Assembly: GCA_029263395.1 (NCBI GenBank)
Contig: JAJCXO010000136.1
Span: 31,916 to 95,915 of the forward strand
Direction: 5' to 3'
DNA: 64,000 bases
DNA from: Acidobacteriota bacterium
Lineage (GTDB): Bacteria > Acidobacteriota > Thermoanaerobaculia > Multivoradales > J023
Shown here: positions 16,789-25,664 of the stretch, one piece after another
Layout: each line of letters starts with the position of its first letter
Position numbering within the stretch: the first letter of the stretch is position 1
Program-made: the position numbers and the translations under genes
The notes under the pieces: model-generated
Databases searched by the model: none
Seen by the model: only the letters and a program-made list of their open reading frames with translations
What the model was told of the DNA's origin: nothing

Positions 16789-18912
16789 ATGAGTGAGCTC
16801 GCCCCCATTCCCTTTCCGGACCTCGTGCGCCGCATGCGCCACGAGGTGCAAAGCCACCAGGCGATTTTTGATCTGCCGGTGAAGAAGTGGTGGATCCCTG
16901 ATCCCGCCATCGACCTCGGGGTCACCCACTTTGGACGACGCGCCGCCACCCCGGTAGGACCGGCGGCCGGCCCGCACACTCAACTGGCACAGAACATCGT
17001 CCTGTCGTGGCTCGCCGGCAGCCGGATCATCGAACTCAAAACGGTTCAGATCAACGATCAGCTAGAGCTACCGAGGCCCTGCATCCACGTACCTAACGTC
17101 GGCTACAACGTCGAATGGTCGCAGGAGCTGCGGGTGGATCAGTCGCTGATGGAATACGTCAAGGCGTGTTACCTGATCGAGATCCTAAAGTCGACCCGAG
17201 GTTTCGGCGTCTTCCTATCAGACACCGGGTTCGACGTCATCTACGACATCAGCGTCGGCTACGATCTCGAGGGCATCCGCTCGGAAAAAGTCACTGGCTT
17301 CATCCGGGCGTTGCAGCACCCTCAGCCTTATTTCGACCTGTTGCGCCGCGAGCTCGCCAACACCTCGGACCTCGCCGAATTCCGTGATCTCGAGCTGCCC
17401 GCGACAATCTCGGATTGCGTCACACTTTCGACCTTTCATGGCTGCCCAGCGGATCAGATCGAACGTATTGCCAAATACCTGATCGACGAGCTCGAGCTGC
17501 ACACCATCATCAAGCTCAATCCGACGCTGCTCGGCTTCGACACAGTGCGCGAGATCCTCCACCAGCGCCTCGGCTACCGTCACCAGGAACTGATGCGTGA
17601 AGCGTTCGAGATGGACCTGCAGTATGACGACGGACTCGAGATCCTGCGCCGTCTGAAGGGTCTAGCGGCGAGCCATGGCTCGATCATCGGGGCCAAATTC
17701 ACCAACACCCTGGTCGTCGCCAATCGCAAGGACCTCTTCCCCACTCAGACCGACCCTTATATGTATCTCTCGGGGCCACCGTTGCACGTCATCGCGATGA
17801 CGTTGATGCAGCGCTTCCGCGAGGACCTCGGGTTCGAGATGCCGGTGTCGTTCTCAGCCGGTATTGACGCTCGCAACGTTTCGGCGGCGGTAGCCTGCGG
17901 TATGGCCCCGGTCACCACCTGCACCGACCTCCTGCGCCAAGGCGGCTACGGACGATTGCCAGGCTACCTGAAGGCATTGACCAAGGCGATCGCCAAAGTT
18001 GGAGTCGATAGCCGCGAAGCCTACGTGCTGGCGGCACACGGCCACGCTGCCGAAGCGATCGAGCACGCGCTGACGTCTTGGACTCCTGAGGTCGGGGCAG
18101 AAAAGGCCTGGACTGAAAAAAGGTCTCATTTGAGCACTCTGGCAGCTGAAAGTCCCAACGCGCTGCCCTCCGCCCTACGTCAACTCGACCCACCAAACGG
18201 CGAAGATCTGCTGCTGCACACCATGAGGATCGCGGGTCGCCTGAACGGGCGCGCCATCGTGCCGCCGATCGTCGACGATCCCCGTTATCACACAGATCGC
18301 AACCAAAAGACGCCGCGCCGCATCGACAGCACCCTCGATCTTTACGACTGCGTCAATTGCGACCTGTGTATCTCTGCCTGCCCCAACGACGCCATTTTCG
18401 CTTACGACGTCGAGCCGATCGTGGTCGCTACCGAGGTGTTGCGCGCGGCAAAAGACGGCGAGCTGACCCGCCAGCCAGGAGCCGGCTTCGCCATCGCCGA
18501 GCGCCATCAGCTAGCAGTGGTTGAAGGCGCCTGCAACGAGTGCTCGAACTGTGAAGTCTACTGCCCGGAGCAAGGCGCACCGTTTGTGGTCAAAGAACGG
18601 CTCTTCCACAGCCACGAAGCCTTCACCACCGAAGCTCAGCTCGACGGTTTCTGTCGCGAGGGTGACACGTTGCACGCACGGCTTGGAGGCGTCGAGATGC
18701 GATTCGAACCGGCGCCGGAGAAAAACCATGCAACGGTCACCGGCGAATCGTTCCACCTCGAGCTCGCCTGGGACCCCTTCGAGGTGCGACGAGGTCACCT
18801 GACGGGCCCCGAAACCGGCCTCGACACTGCCTTGCTGTGGCGAATGCGGACGGTGTGGGAGTCGATATTCAACGGCCCCACCCCGAGCATGGTCCACCCC
18901 GGCTCGACTTGA
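16789..18912 (+). CDS. YgfK-like Fe-S dehydrogenase without FAD/NADPH module
   Basis: A 707-residue cytoplasmic protein. Residues 1-430 resemble the dihydroorotate dehydrogenase-like TIM barrel of YgfK (putative selenate reductase subunit), with TPVGPAAGPHTQLAQN, ELKTVQIND and PVSFSAGIDARNVSAAVACG. Residues 518-535 (CVNCDLCISACP from 521) and 582-593 (CNECSNCEVYCP) are two ferredoxin-type [4Fe-4S] sites. E. coli YgfK is about 1,030 residues because of a GltD-like FAD/NAD(P) domain; no GxGxxG of that domain is visible here, so the protein probably needs another redox partner. YgfK lies in anaerobic purine/uric-acid degradation clusters; the hydantoinase next door supports that setting. The exact reaction is unknown. 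Confidence 0.8.
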   Translation: MSELAPIPFPDLVRRMRHEVQSHQAIFDLPVKKWWIPDPAIDLGVTHFGRRAATPVGPAAGPHTQLAQNIVLSWLAGSRIIELKTVQINDQLELPRPCIHVPNVGYNVEWSQELRVDQSLMEYVKACYLIEILKSTRGFGVFLSDTGFDVIYDISVGYDLEGIRSEKVTGFIRALQHPQPYFDLLRRELANTSDLAEFRDLELPATISDCVTLSTFHGCPADQIERIAKYLIDELELHTIIKLNPTLLGFDTVREILHQRLGYRHQELMREAFEMDLQYDDGLEILRRLKGLAASHGSIIGAKFTNTLVVANRKDLFPTQTDPYMYLSGPPLHVIAMTLMQRFREDLGFEMPVSFSAGIDARNVSAAVACGMAPVTTCTDLLRQGGYGRLPGYLKALTKAIAKVGVDSREAYVLAAHGHAAEAIEHALTSWTPEVGAEKAWTEKRSHLSTLAAESPNALPSALRQLDPPNGEDLLLHTMRIAGRLNGRAIVPPIVDDPRYHTDRNQKTPRRIDSTLDLYDCVNCDLCISACPNDAIFAYDVEPIVVATEVLRAAKDGELTRQPGAGFAIAERHQLAVVEGACNECSNCEVYCPEQGAPFVVKERLFHSHEAFTTEAQLDGFCREGDTLHARLGGVEMRFEPAPEKNHATVTGESFHLELAWDPFEVRRGHLTGPETGLDTALLWRMRTVWESIFNGPTPSMVHPGST

Positions 18913-19024
18913 GACTGAAAGTCGGTTCCCAGAGCGGGGAGCTGCTGTAGTCCACGAGCTCCCGGACTATCTCTTCCGACAAAAAGCGCAGCCCGCTCAG
19001 CGAGTGGCAAAAGCCGGTCGCCCC

Positions 19025-19150
19025 ACAATAGCGTCGCCCCACAATGACGTCGCCCCACAATGACGTCGCCCCACAATGACGTCGCCCCACAATGACGTCG
19101 CCCCACAATGACGTCGCCCCACAATGACGTCGCCCCACAATGACGTCGCG
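19025..19150 (+). repeat. 16-bp tandem array, eight copies
   Basis: ACAATGACGTCGCCCC repeats every 16 bases, at 19025 (one degenerate copy), 19041, 19057, 19073, 19089, 19105, 19121 and 19137. Units are otherwise identical. It lies in the 370-bp gap between the YgfK-like gene and the hydantoinase gene, about 130 bp before the latter's start. Period 16 is not a codon multiple, so the long minus-strand ORFs over it are artefacts. Each unit contains the palindrome GACGTC, which could be an operator on nearly the same DNA face (1.5 turns apart on alternate faces). The rest of the gap shows nothing recognisable. Confidence 0.95.
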
Positions 19151-19282
19151 ACGCAGAGCGTGGGTAAGCATCCGACCGGGATGGACCGAGACGAACTCCC
19201 CTGACCTCGGCATCTTCCTCCGCTCCATGATGTCACTACGCTAGACTTATCGCAGGCTACCAAATCACCCGAGGAAACCACC

Positions 19283-20683
19283 ATGCGAAGCCGTTTTTAC
19301 AACCTCAAGATCCCGACAACCGGAAACGAAACCCGCCGGGCCGAGATTGTGGTGGAAGAAGGACGAATCGTGACCGTCGATCAGCCCGGTACCGGCGACA
19401 GTCGACTGAACGACGACCTTGTCGATCTGAATCACGCGCTTGTCCTGCCCGGGGTCATCGATGGCCACGTGCATTTCGACGATCCGGGTTTCACTCACCG
19501 TGAGGACTTCGCCACCGGGACACGCGCCGCCGCGGCTGGCGGCGTATCCTGCGTCGTCGATATGCCGTGCACCTCGCTGCCGCCGGTCACCTCTGGAGCC
19601 AACTTGCATCACAAACTTGGCATCATCTCCCCCAAAGCCCACGTCGATTTCATGCTGTGGGGCGGCGCCAGCGCCAACCTGCTGGATGAACCCGACTGGC
19701 GCGACAAGCTGGCCGAGCTTGCTCAGGAAGGGGTCGCCTCGATCAAGGTTTATATGTTGTCGGGTATGGACACTTTTCGCGATCTGGGGCGATCTCAGAT
19801 CCGCCAAGTCCTACAAGAGACCGAACGCCTCGGCGTGCCGGTCGGTGTGCACGCCGAAGATCGCGACCTGGTCCACGAGCTCACCGACTGGTTGCAGAAA
19901 AACGGCTGCAATGGCCTCCTCGACTACGCCTCCTCACGTCCCGCCGAGGCCGAAATCAACGCCGTCAACACCATGCGCACCCTGTGCCGAGAGACCGGTG
20001 CGAGGGTCCACATCGTCCATGTCGGAGCGGGTCGGGCGTTGGACGTGATCGCCGAGGCCAAAAGCGATGGCTTGCCGATGTCTGGAGAAACTTGCCCTCA
20101 CTTCCTGGAATTCACTGCCGAGGATCTCGTCAGTCTCGGCTCAATGGTCAAAACCGCACCGGTGTTGAAGAGCGCCGTCGACCGCGAGCGCTTATGGGAG
20201 GGTGTCGCTTCCGGTGAACTCGACTACGTCGCCACCGACCACGCAGCCGGCCAATGGCCGGAAGAGAAGAACACCGGCAACGCCTGGGCAGACTATGGCG
20301 GCATCCCAGGCGTCGAACTGATGCTGCCGTATCTCTATTCCGAAGGGGTCCGTCAGAAACGAATCACTCTCGAACGGCTAGTCGAAATCACATCCTCGGC
20401 GCCAGCGCGCTTCTTCGGTATCGACCAGCGCAAGGGGCGGATCGCTCCCGGCTTCGACGCAGACCTGGTGATCTTCGACAAAAAAGCCAAGTGGACGGTA
20501 CGAGCCGAAGAGCTCCACAACATGAACCGCTACACCCCTCACGAAGGTCAAGAGTTCACCGGTAGAGTGCGCTCGCTCTACGTCCGTGGCGAGCGCGCGT
20601 TCCATCGCTCTCGCGATGGCCGCGAGAGCTTCTCCGCCGCCGGAACGGGACAATGGGTACGGCGACAGTCGAAGGTGGCGTGA
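19283..20683 (+). CDS. allantoinase/hydantoinase-family amidohydrolase
   Basis: A 466-residue cyclic amidohydrolase starting at ATG 19283 behind GAGGAAACCACC. The metal site is complete: DGHVHFDDPG gives two His, SIKVYM the carbamylated Lys, GVHAED and IVHV two more His, and VATDHA the catalytic Asp. The pattern and length fit allantoinase (AllB) and hydantoinases of the same family better than dihydroorotase. It would hydrolyse a cyclic amide ring such as allantoin or a hydantoin to its carbamoyl amino acid. Its neighbour is the YgfK-like dehydrogenase, 370 bp upstream; the pair occurs together in purine catabolism clusters. Substrate is inferred. Confidence 0.85.
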   Translation: MRSRFYNLKIPTTGNETRRAEIVVEEGRIVTVDQPGTGDSRLNDDLVDLNHALVLPGVIDGHVHFDDPGFTHREDFATGTRAAAAGGVSCVVDMPCTSLPPVTSGANLHHKLGIISPKAHVDFMLWGGASANLLDEPDWRDKLAELAQEGVASIKVYMLSGMDTFRDLGRSQIRQVLQETERLGVPVGVHAEDRDLVHELTDWLQKNGCNGLLDYASSRPAEAEINAVNTMRTLCRETGARVHIVHVGAGRALDVIAEAKSDGLPMSGETCPHFLEFTAEDLVSLGSMVKTAPVLKSAVDRERLWEGVASGELDYVATDHAAGQWPEEKNTGNAWADYGGIPGVELMLPYLYSEGVRQKRITLERLVEITSSAPARFFGIDQRKGRIAPGFDADLVIFDKKAKWTVRAEELHNMNRYTPHEGQEFTGRVRSLYVRGERAFHRSRDGRESFSAAGTGQWVRRQSKVA

Positions 20684-20811
20684 AGATCCTGGGCCGCCAC
20701 AAGGGCGGCCCCTACGGCCACGATCATCCTGTAGGGGCGGGCCTTGTGTCCGCCCAGCTGCCGAACAACAAAGTGAAGATTCTGGGCCGCCACAAGGGCG
20801 GCCCCTACGGC
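20680..20811 (+). repeat. REP-like palindromic elements, two direct and one inverted copy
   Basis: A 39-bp element at 20680-20718 recurs with one change at 20773-20811; its core GGGCCGCCACAAGGGCGGCC is a near-palindrome that folds into a GC-rich hairpin. Between them, 20731-20756 is an inverted, diverged copy (GTAGGGGCGGGCCTTGTG). This is the look of the widespread 'GTAGGGGCGGxCCTTGTG' intergenic repeat. The first copy overlaps the last codons of the hydantoinase gene. It separates that gene from the downstream kinase. Confidence 0.9.
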
Positions 20812-20913
20812 ACTTGCGCCCGTCTGCTAAACAAACCACCAGCTCATAGACTCCTACCCGTCATGATCTGAGCTTCTCCAACAGCCCTGCACATCAAAGG
20901 TTTGCTCTCTGAC

Positions 20914-23697
20914 ATGGCGACGCACGAACGCACCAAAGTTTCGCACCACCATCGCCTCAAACAGATCGACCGACTCTTCCAACAAGCTCTCGACCTAGAC
21001 GCCGACCAGCGTCCTGACTTTCTCGCCCATGCCTGCGGCGACGACAACGAGCTACGGATCGAAGTGGTTCAACTGCTACGGGACGCCCTTACCGAAGATC
21101 CGCTGCTGCATTCTGGCGGCGCCATCAACTCGCACTTGGTCGCGGACAGCCCGCTGGCAGACACCACCCTCCTGCTGGACCGGAGACAGATCCGAACATC
21201 CGGCCACAGTGAATCCCCCTCCGACGAGACCTTTGGCCCCTACCGAATCCTCAGCCTGCTAGGCAGGGGCGGTATGGGAGTGGTTTATCTCGCCGAGCGG
21301 GCAGACGGTAGCTATAACCAGCAGGTCGCGATCAAAACAATGAGAGGCAGCGCGGGCCCTCGAGCCATCGCTCGCTTCCGACGCGAGCGACAGGTGCTCG
21401 CCAACTTGCAACACCCTCACATCGCCCGATTGCTCGACGGCGGCGTCACTGCGACCAACGAACCCTACCTGGTTGTGGAGCATGTCGAGGGCAAGGCGAT
21501 CGACCGCTATTGCCACAACCAAAACCTGTCCCTCGAACAGCGGATCGACCTGCTGTGCCAGGTCTGCGACGCGGTGGATGCAGCACATCGCCAATTGGTT
21601 GTCCATCGGGATATCAAACCGTCCAACATCCTGGTGACACCGCAAGGTGAAGTCAAGTTGCTCGACTTCGGCATCGCCAAACTGCTCGAAGACAGCGATG
21701 CCAACACGACGCTGTTCACCGAGCAGCCGCTGATGACCCTGCAGTACGCCAGCCCGGAACAATTTCGCGGCAACCTGATCTCAATCGCCTCAGACGTCTA
21801 CCAACTTGGCCTACTGGCGTTCGAGCTTCTCACCGGCAAGCTGCCCTACACCCTTGCGGGAGCCACGCCAACCGAAGCCGAACAACGCATCACCGCGGTC
21901 GATCCGGAGCTACCCAGCACTCTACTCGGACAATCTGAGAACGAGGACGCCTCGGAGCCGTTTCCGGTTCGCGCCAGAGAGCTGCAGGGTGACCTCGACA
22001 CCATCGTGATGAAAGCGCTGCGCAAAGAACCCGAGCATCGCTACGCCTCGGTCGCCAACCTGCGCAAGGATTTCCAGAACTACCTCGATGACTTGCCGGT
22101 CACCGCCCGGCCAGCGACCCGTGGTTACCGGCTGCGCAAGCTCCTGCGACGCCATGCGACGGCGGCAGCAATTGCGGCGGTGCTGGCGCTTACCGTCTCG
22201 GGGCTCACAGTAGGTTTTATCCACCGCTTGCAAGTCGAGTCGAAACGCACCCAGCTGGAAGCCGAGCGCGCTCGCCACGAACGCACCCTTGCCGAACAAT
22301 CAAAAGCTGAGGCCGAGGAGGTCACCGACTTCCTGATTGGCCTATTTCAATACTCCAACCCGAACAAGGCACGCGGCAAGACGCTGACCGCCCGTGAGGT
22401 GTTCGAGCGCGGTGCCGCCAGCTTAGAGGATGAGCTCACCGACCGGCCGCGGATCCGCGCTCGCCTGACCCAGGCTGTCGGCCGAGTCTACTTGTCGATG
22501 GGCTTGCACGACCAAGCGATCGACAAGCTCCAAGAGAGCCTGAAAATGGACGAATCGCTTCCCCAGGCCAACATCGGATCGATCGCCGAGACCCTAGACT
22601 ATCTCGGCCTCTCGCAGGCGATCAAAGGCAAGAGTGATCAGGCAGTCCTCACCTACGAACGCGCCCTGCGCCTGCTGGATGAGAGCCACGAACCCGACGC
22701 CTTCGACAGAGGGCGTCTGCTGGTGGGACTGGCCAGAGCACTCCAGGGCGAAGGTCGATACCAGCAGGCCGAGCAGCTCGCCAGAGCCGCCACGGAATGG
22801 GCCGAAGAACGCCACGGTCCGTGGAGCCCCCATCTGGACCAAGCGCTTTCCACTCATTCCAACATCCTGAGCGAACTCGGACAGTACGAAGAGGCCGGCT
22901 CGAAGCTGCGTCGCTCACTCGACATCGAAGAACGGCTCTATGGCGCTGACAGCCCAAGAGTCGCCTCTGGCCTGGTCAATCTCGCAGCTCTTTACGGCGA
23001 GCTCGGCCAGCCGGCCAAAGCTGCCGAAACGCTGGAACAGGCCCTACCCGTTCTCGAAACGGCCTTCGGAGCCTCGAATCTCAACGTTGGGATCACCCGG
23101 CTCAACCTATGCATCTCGCGCATTGAGCTAAAGGACTTCACACGAGCCGAGGACCACTGTCAAAAAGCACTCGAGACCAGTGAAACTATCGGCCAGCCGC
23201 GTCTGCTGTCCGGCGCCTACAGCACGCTCGGAGGTCTCCGGATGCTCCAAGGGCGGACGGCTGAGGGAGTCGAGCTCAGGGGCCGCGCCTTGACCGTGAC
23301 CAAAGCCGGCTTCGCACCGGACCACGAATTCATCGCCGAAGGCCATAACGACCTCGGCGAAGCACTCTACGCCCACGGTCGACCCCAGGAGGCAGAACCT
23401 CACTTCCTGCGCGCTCAGGAAATCTTTTCCGCCACCCTCGGCGAAGACCACCTGCATCTTTCAGGTGTCCTGTTCAACCTCGGCAAGATCTATGAAGATC
23501 GTGCAGACTTCATCGCCGCCGAAGCAAACTACCGTCGCGCCCTCGACATTCGCATCGCCAACCAACCCGAGGGTGCCCTCGGCCGTAGAGAAGTTCGTGA
23601 AGCGTTGGATTTGCTGCTGAGCCGACAAGGTCGCGACACAGAAGCCAGCGTGGCCGATCCGTCGAAACTCCAGGCCAACGGCTCGGCGACCTCATGA
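20914..23697 (+). CDS. Ser/Thr protein kinase with C-terminal TPR repeats
   Basis: I start at ATG 20914 (MATHERT); a TTG lies 12 bases upstream. 927 residues. A kinase domain of Hanks type spans about 108-400: glycine loop GRGGMG near 117, VAIK with K141, HRD at 231-233 (VHRDIKPSNIL), DFGIAK, and APE replaced by the usual SPE (YASPEQ). One membrane helix (AAAIAAVLALTVSGLTVGFIH, about 417-437) puts the C-terminal 450 residues outside, where about nine TPR units of the tetratricopeptide/NPHPRV type (ALDYLGLSQAIKGKSDQA, VLFNLGKIYEDRADF) form a protein-binding solenoid. It is a receptor-like kinase; ligand and targets are unknown. Stands alone. Confidence 0.93.
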   Translation: MATHERTKVSHHHRLKQIDRLFQQALDLDADQRPDFLAHACGDDNELRIEVVQLLRDALTEDPLLHSGGAINSHLVADSPLADTTLLLDRRQIRTSGHSESPSDETFGPYRILSLLGRGGMGVVYLAERADGSYNQQVAIKTMRGSAGPRAIARFRRERQVLANLQHPHIARLLDGGVTATNEPYLVVEHVEGKAIDRYCHNQNLSLEQRIDLLCQVCDAVDAAHRQLVVHRDIKPSNILVTPQGEVKLLDFGIAKLLEDSDANTTLFTEQPLMTLQYASPEQFRGNLISIASDVYQLGLLAFELLTGKLPYTLAGATPTEAEQRITAVDPELPSTLLGQSENEDASEPFPVRARELQGDLDTIVMKALRKEPEHRYASVANLRKDFQNYLDDLPVTARPATRGYRLRKLLRRHATAAAIAAVLALTVSGLTVGFIHRLQVESKRTQLEAERARHERTLAEQSKAEAEEVTDFLIGLFQYSNPNKARGKTLTAREVFERGAASLEDELTDRPRIRARLTQAVGRVYLSMGLHDQAIDKLQESLKMDESLPQANIGSIAETLDYLGLSQAIKGKSDQAVLTYERALRLLDESHEPDAFDRGRLLVGLARALQGEGRYQQAEQLARAATEWAEERHGPWSPHLDQALSTHSNILSELGQYEEAGSKLRRSLDIEERLYGADSPRVASGLVNLAALYGELGQPAKAAETLEQALPVLETAFGASNLNVGITRLNLCISRIELKDFTRAEDHCQKALETSETIGQPRLLSGAYSTLGGLRMLQGRTAEGVELRGRALTVTKAGFAPDHEFIAEGHNDLGEALYAHGRPQEAEPHFLRAQEIFSATLGEDHLHLSGVLFNLGKIYEDRADFIAAEANYRRALDIRIANQPEGALGRREVREALDLLLSRQGRDTEASVADPSKLQANGSATS

Positions 23698-23763
23698 ACG
23701 GTCCCAGATCGAACAAGAGAACTTCTTTGGTGGCGTGTAGACTCTTCACCAAGGAGGTTCACC

Positions 23764-24633
23764 ATGCTGTGTATTGCACTTCGCAAGAACGACGGTCTTC
23801 CCAGCGGCAGAACTTGGCTCCGTAGTCCCGTCCGAACACTCCAAATGGGGTTGAACGAGGCCGGCCACACACAGTCGCCCGATGGTCAATTCGGATCGAA
23901 GACCGAAAGGGCTCTCAAGGCCTTTCAACTGTCTCAGAGGTTGCTGGACACGGGGGTCGTCGGCAAGGCGACGTGGAGCGTGCTGGACGAGCCTATCCAG
24001 CAGGCGCTCGGGGACGAGCTCGAGCGCGCTGCCAACCACCTGCCAACATTCGACGGTGATTTGTATTGGGTCCACCTGCTCGAAGGACACGCCGGCCGCC
24101 CCTACTGGCCAGGCGGCGCGTCGGGAGTGACGCTGGATCCCGGTGTCGACCTCGGTCATGCCGAACCCGCACTACTCGACGATTTACTGCGGGATCACTA
24201 CGGGCCCATGCTGACCGCCGCACAGCGGGCAGCGATCGACGCCGTCATCGGTGTTCAAGACGAAGATGCGAAGGCAGCGCTGAACGCCGATCCCGTGCTC
24301 AAAACCATCCGAATCAGCCGTGAGCAGGCCAACGAAGTCTTCCCGGTTGCATCACGGCCTTATTGGGACGTCATCTCCGAACGGTTCCCGCCGCTCGCGG
24401 CGCTGGACACACCACCTTCCGTCCAGACCGTGTTGCTCTCACTGGCCTACAACCGAGGCGCAAACAACCGGCACCTCGAATCCCTCGGGGAGCTGCTCGA
24501 AGCGCAAGACTGGGTTGCCGTCGCCAACAAAGTCGGCGCCATGCAACAACGGCACAAGCTACAAGGAATCCGTCTGCGTCGACGACAAGAAGCGGCGTTG
24601 ATCCGCGCCGAGCTTGCCTGTTTGCAGGCATGA
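23764..24633 (+). CDS. peptidoglycan-binding domain plus pesticin-like muramidase
   Basis: AAGGAGG seven bases upstream fixes ATG 23764. Residues 15-75 are a PG_binding_1 domain (LQMGLNEAGHTQSPDGQFGSKTERALKAFQ). From about 100 a T4-lysozyme-like fold of the pesticin type follows: HLLEGHAGRPYWPGGASGVTLDPG contains a candidate catalytic Glu (E107) and Thr/Asp (T123, D125), then LLSLAYNRG and RRRQEAALIRAE, hallmarks of the same family. It would cut the glycan strands of murein. No signal peptide is present, so export needs lysis, a holin or a dedicated secretion system; no holin or immunity gene is adjacent. It may be a prophage or bacteriocin-type relic or an effector. 289 residues, family assignment fairly sure. 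Confidence 0.8.
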   Translation: MLCIALRKNDGLPSGRTWLRSPVRTLQMGLNEAGHTQSPDGQFGSKTERALKAFQLSQRLLDTGVVGKATWSVLDEPIQQALGDELERAANHLPTFDGDLYWVHLLEGHAGRPYWPGGASGVTLDPGVDLGHAEPALLDDLLRDHYGPMLTAAQRAAIDAVIGVQDEDAKAALNADPVLKTIRISREQANEVFPVASRPYWDVISERFPPLAALDTPPSVQTVLLSLAYNRGANNRHLESLGELLEAQDWVAVANKVGAMQQRHKLQGIRLRRRQEAALIRAELACLQA

Positions 24634-24660
24634 AGCGGCGCCGTGTGGCTTCGAGGATTG

Positions 24661-24990
24661 ACAACCCTTTCTCAGGATACGCTCGAGATTACCCATGCTG
24701 TTCACGGTCAGGCCAACTCTTGGATGATCGGGACCCAACACCTTTTCTCGGATTGCGAGCGCTTACTGGTAAGCGGCGCCAGCCTCTTCGTACCGTTCCG
24801 TTTCGCGCTGGACATCCCCCAGGTTGCTCAAGGTGTTCGCGATTGCGGGATGGTCGGGGTCGAGCACCTCTCTCTGGACTTCCAGTGTTTGTTGATAAAG
24901 GCCTTCGGCTCGTTCGTAATCACTCAGCCGCCAGTAAACCACCCCCATATTGTTCAGGATGTCGGCCCGGTGGAGGGTGCCGGTCAATAT
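24661..24990 (-). pseudogene. remnant of a TPR protein with an in-frame stop
   Basis: Read on the minus strand, 24763-24987 encodes two TPR units (ILNNMGVVYWRLSDYERAEG, ANTLSNLGDVQRETERYEEA) ending in AAYQ; then TAA at 24760-24762 replaces a codon that is Arg/Lys in intact repeats, and the same frame continues ALAIREKVLGPDHPRVGLTV, the next unit. Both ends are missing. It looks like the debris of a TPR-tailed kinase of the kind encoded at 20914-23697, cut by insertion or deletion next to the muramidase and PadR genes. No frame gives a whole protein. Confidence 0.8.
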
Positions 24991-24998
24991 TCGTTGTG

Positions 24999-25048
24999 TT
25001 GACTTTCGACAATACCCATTGTACCTTTATGTCGGAGTTCGACATAAA
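24999..25048 (+). promoter_or_regulatory. padR promoter with overlapping operator palindromes
   Basis: TTGACT (24999-25004) and TACCTT (25022-25027) are 17 nt apart. A perfect 9-bp inverted repeat, TTTATGTCG and CGACATAAA with a 5-nt gap (25026-25048), covers the end of the -10 and the expected start point. A second, ACAAT-N4-ATTGT (25009-25022), lies in the spacer. ATGT...ACAT half-sites are the known target of PadR repressors, so autorepression is likely. Confidence 0.7.
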
Positions 25049-25059
25049 GGAGTCTCACC

Positions 25060-25428
25060 ATGCCACCGCCAAGCGTTTCAGACAACCCGCAAGCAGTCGC
25101 CAGCTCGGCAACCCAGGAAGTTTTGCGGGGTACTCTCGACCTATTGATCTTGAGAGTCCTCTCACTGGGGGCAAAACACGGCTGGGCGATCACCCAGCGG
25201 ATTCAGCAAACCTCCAATGGCTTGTTGGAAGTCAACCAGGGTTCGCTTTACCCCGCTCTTCAGCGTCTCGAACGACGGGGTTTGATTGGTGGTGAATGGC
25301 AGCGCACGGAACAGAACCGGCGCGCCCGTTTCTACTCGCTGACTGCCGAGGGCGAGAAGGCTTTTGACCAAGAGAAAGATTCTTGGGCGCGGTATGTCCA
25401 AGCGATCGAATCGGTCTTGGCCACTTGA
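25060..25428 (+). CDS. PadR family transcriptional regulator
   Basis: A 122-residue winged-helix repressor starting at ATG 25060 behind AAAGGAG. The fold is plain: VLRGTLDLLILRVLSLG, GWAITQRIQQTSNG, the recognition part VNQGSLYPALQRLERRGLIGGEW, the wing RRARFYSLTAEGEKAF, and a C-terminal dimerisation helix (WARYVQAIESVLA). PadR proteins dimerise and bind ATGT-ACAT palindromes; one lies over the promoter of this gene. It precedes an ADOP-type permease by 236 bp, the standard acidobacterial pairing, and probably represses both. Confidence 0.93.
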   Translation: MPPPSVSDNPQAVASSATQEVLRGTLDLLILRVLSLGAKHGWAITQRIQQTSNGLLEVNQGSLYPALQRLERRGLIGGEWQRTEQNRRARFYSLTAEGEKAFDQEKDSWARYVQAIESVLAT

Positions 25429-25664
25429 AGCTAGATCCCATCCTCCAACACACTGAAGGCTCGGTCAGCCTTGTGGGCTGCGCCGCGGCTCCGGAAACTC
25501 GCCGGCTCTCTTGCAACATGATTAAACCCTTGTGATGCCAACGGGGACGACAAGCCAACAGGTGCGGAGCTCAAACACGCTCGCTGCTTGCTCGCCCCAC
25601 AAGACCTTCCTCCCTGAGCCGAAGACGGCACACTGGACGAGACTTATCTGAGAAGGAATCGCGC

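Noticed and set aside
19025..19150. CRISPR array
   Set aside because: Units are contiguous with no spacers and no cas gene; same for the 42-bp array.
18869..19228. Minus-strand ORFs with repeated GRRHCGATSLWGDVI over the 16-bp array
   Set aside because: The 16-bp period makes all frames open; no ribosome site.
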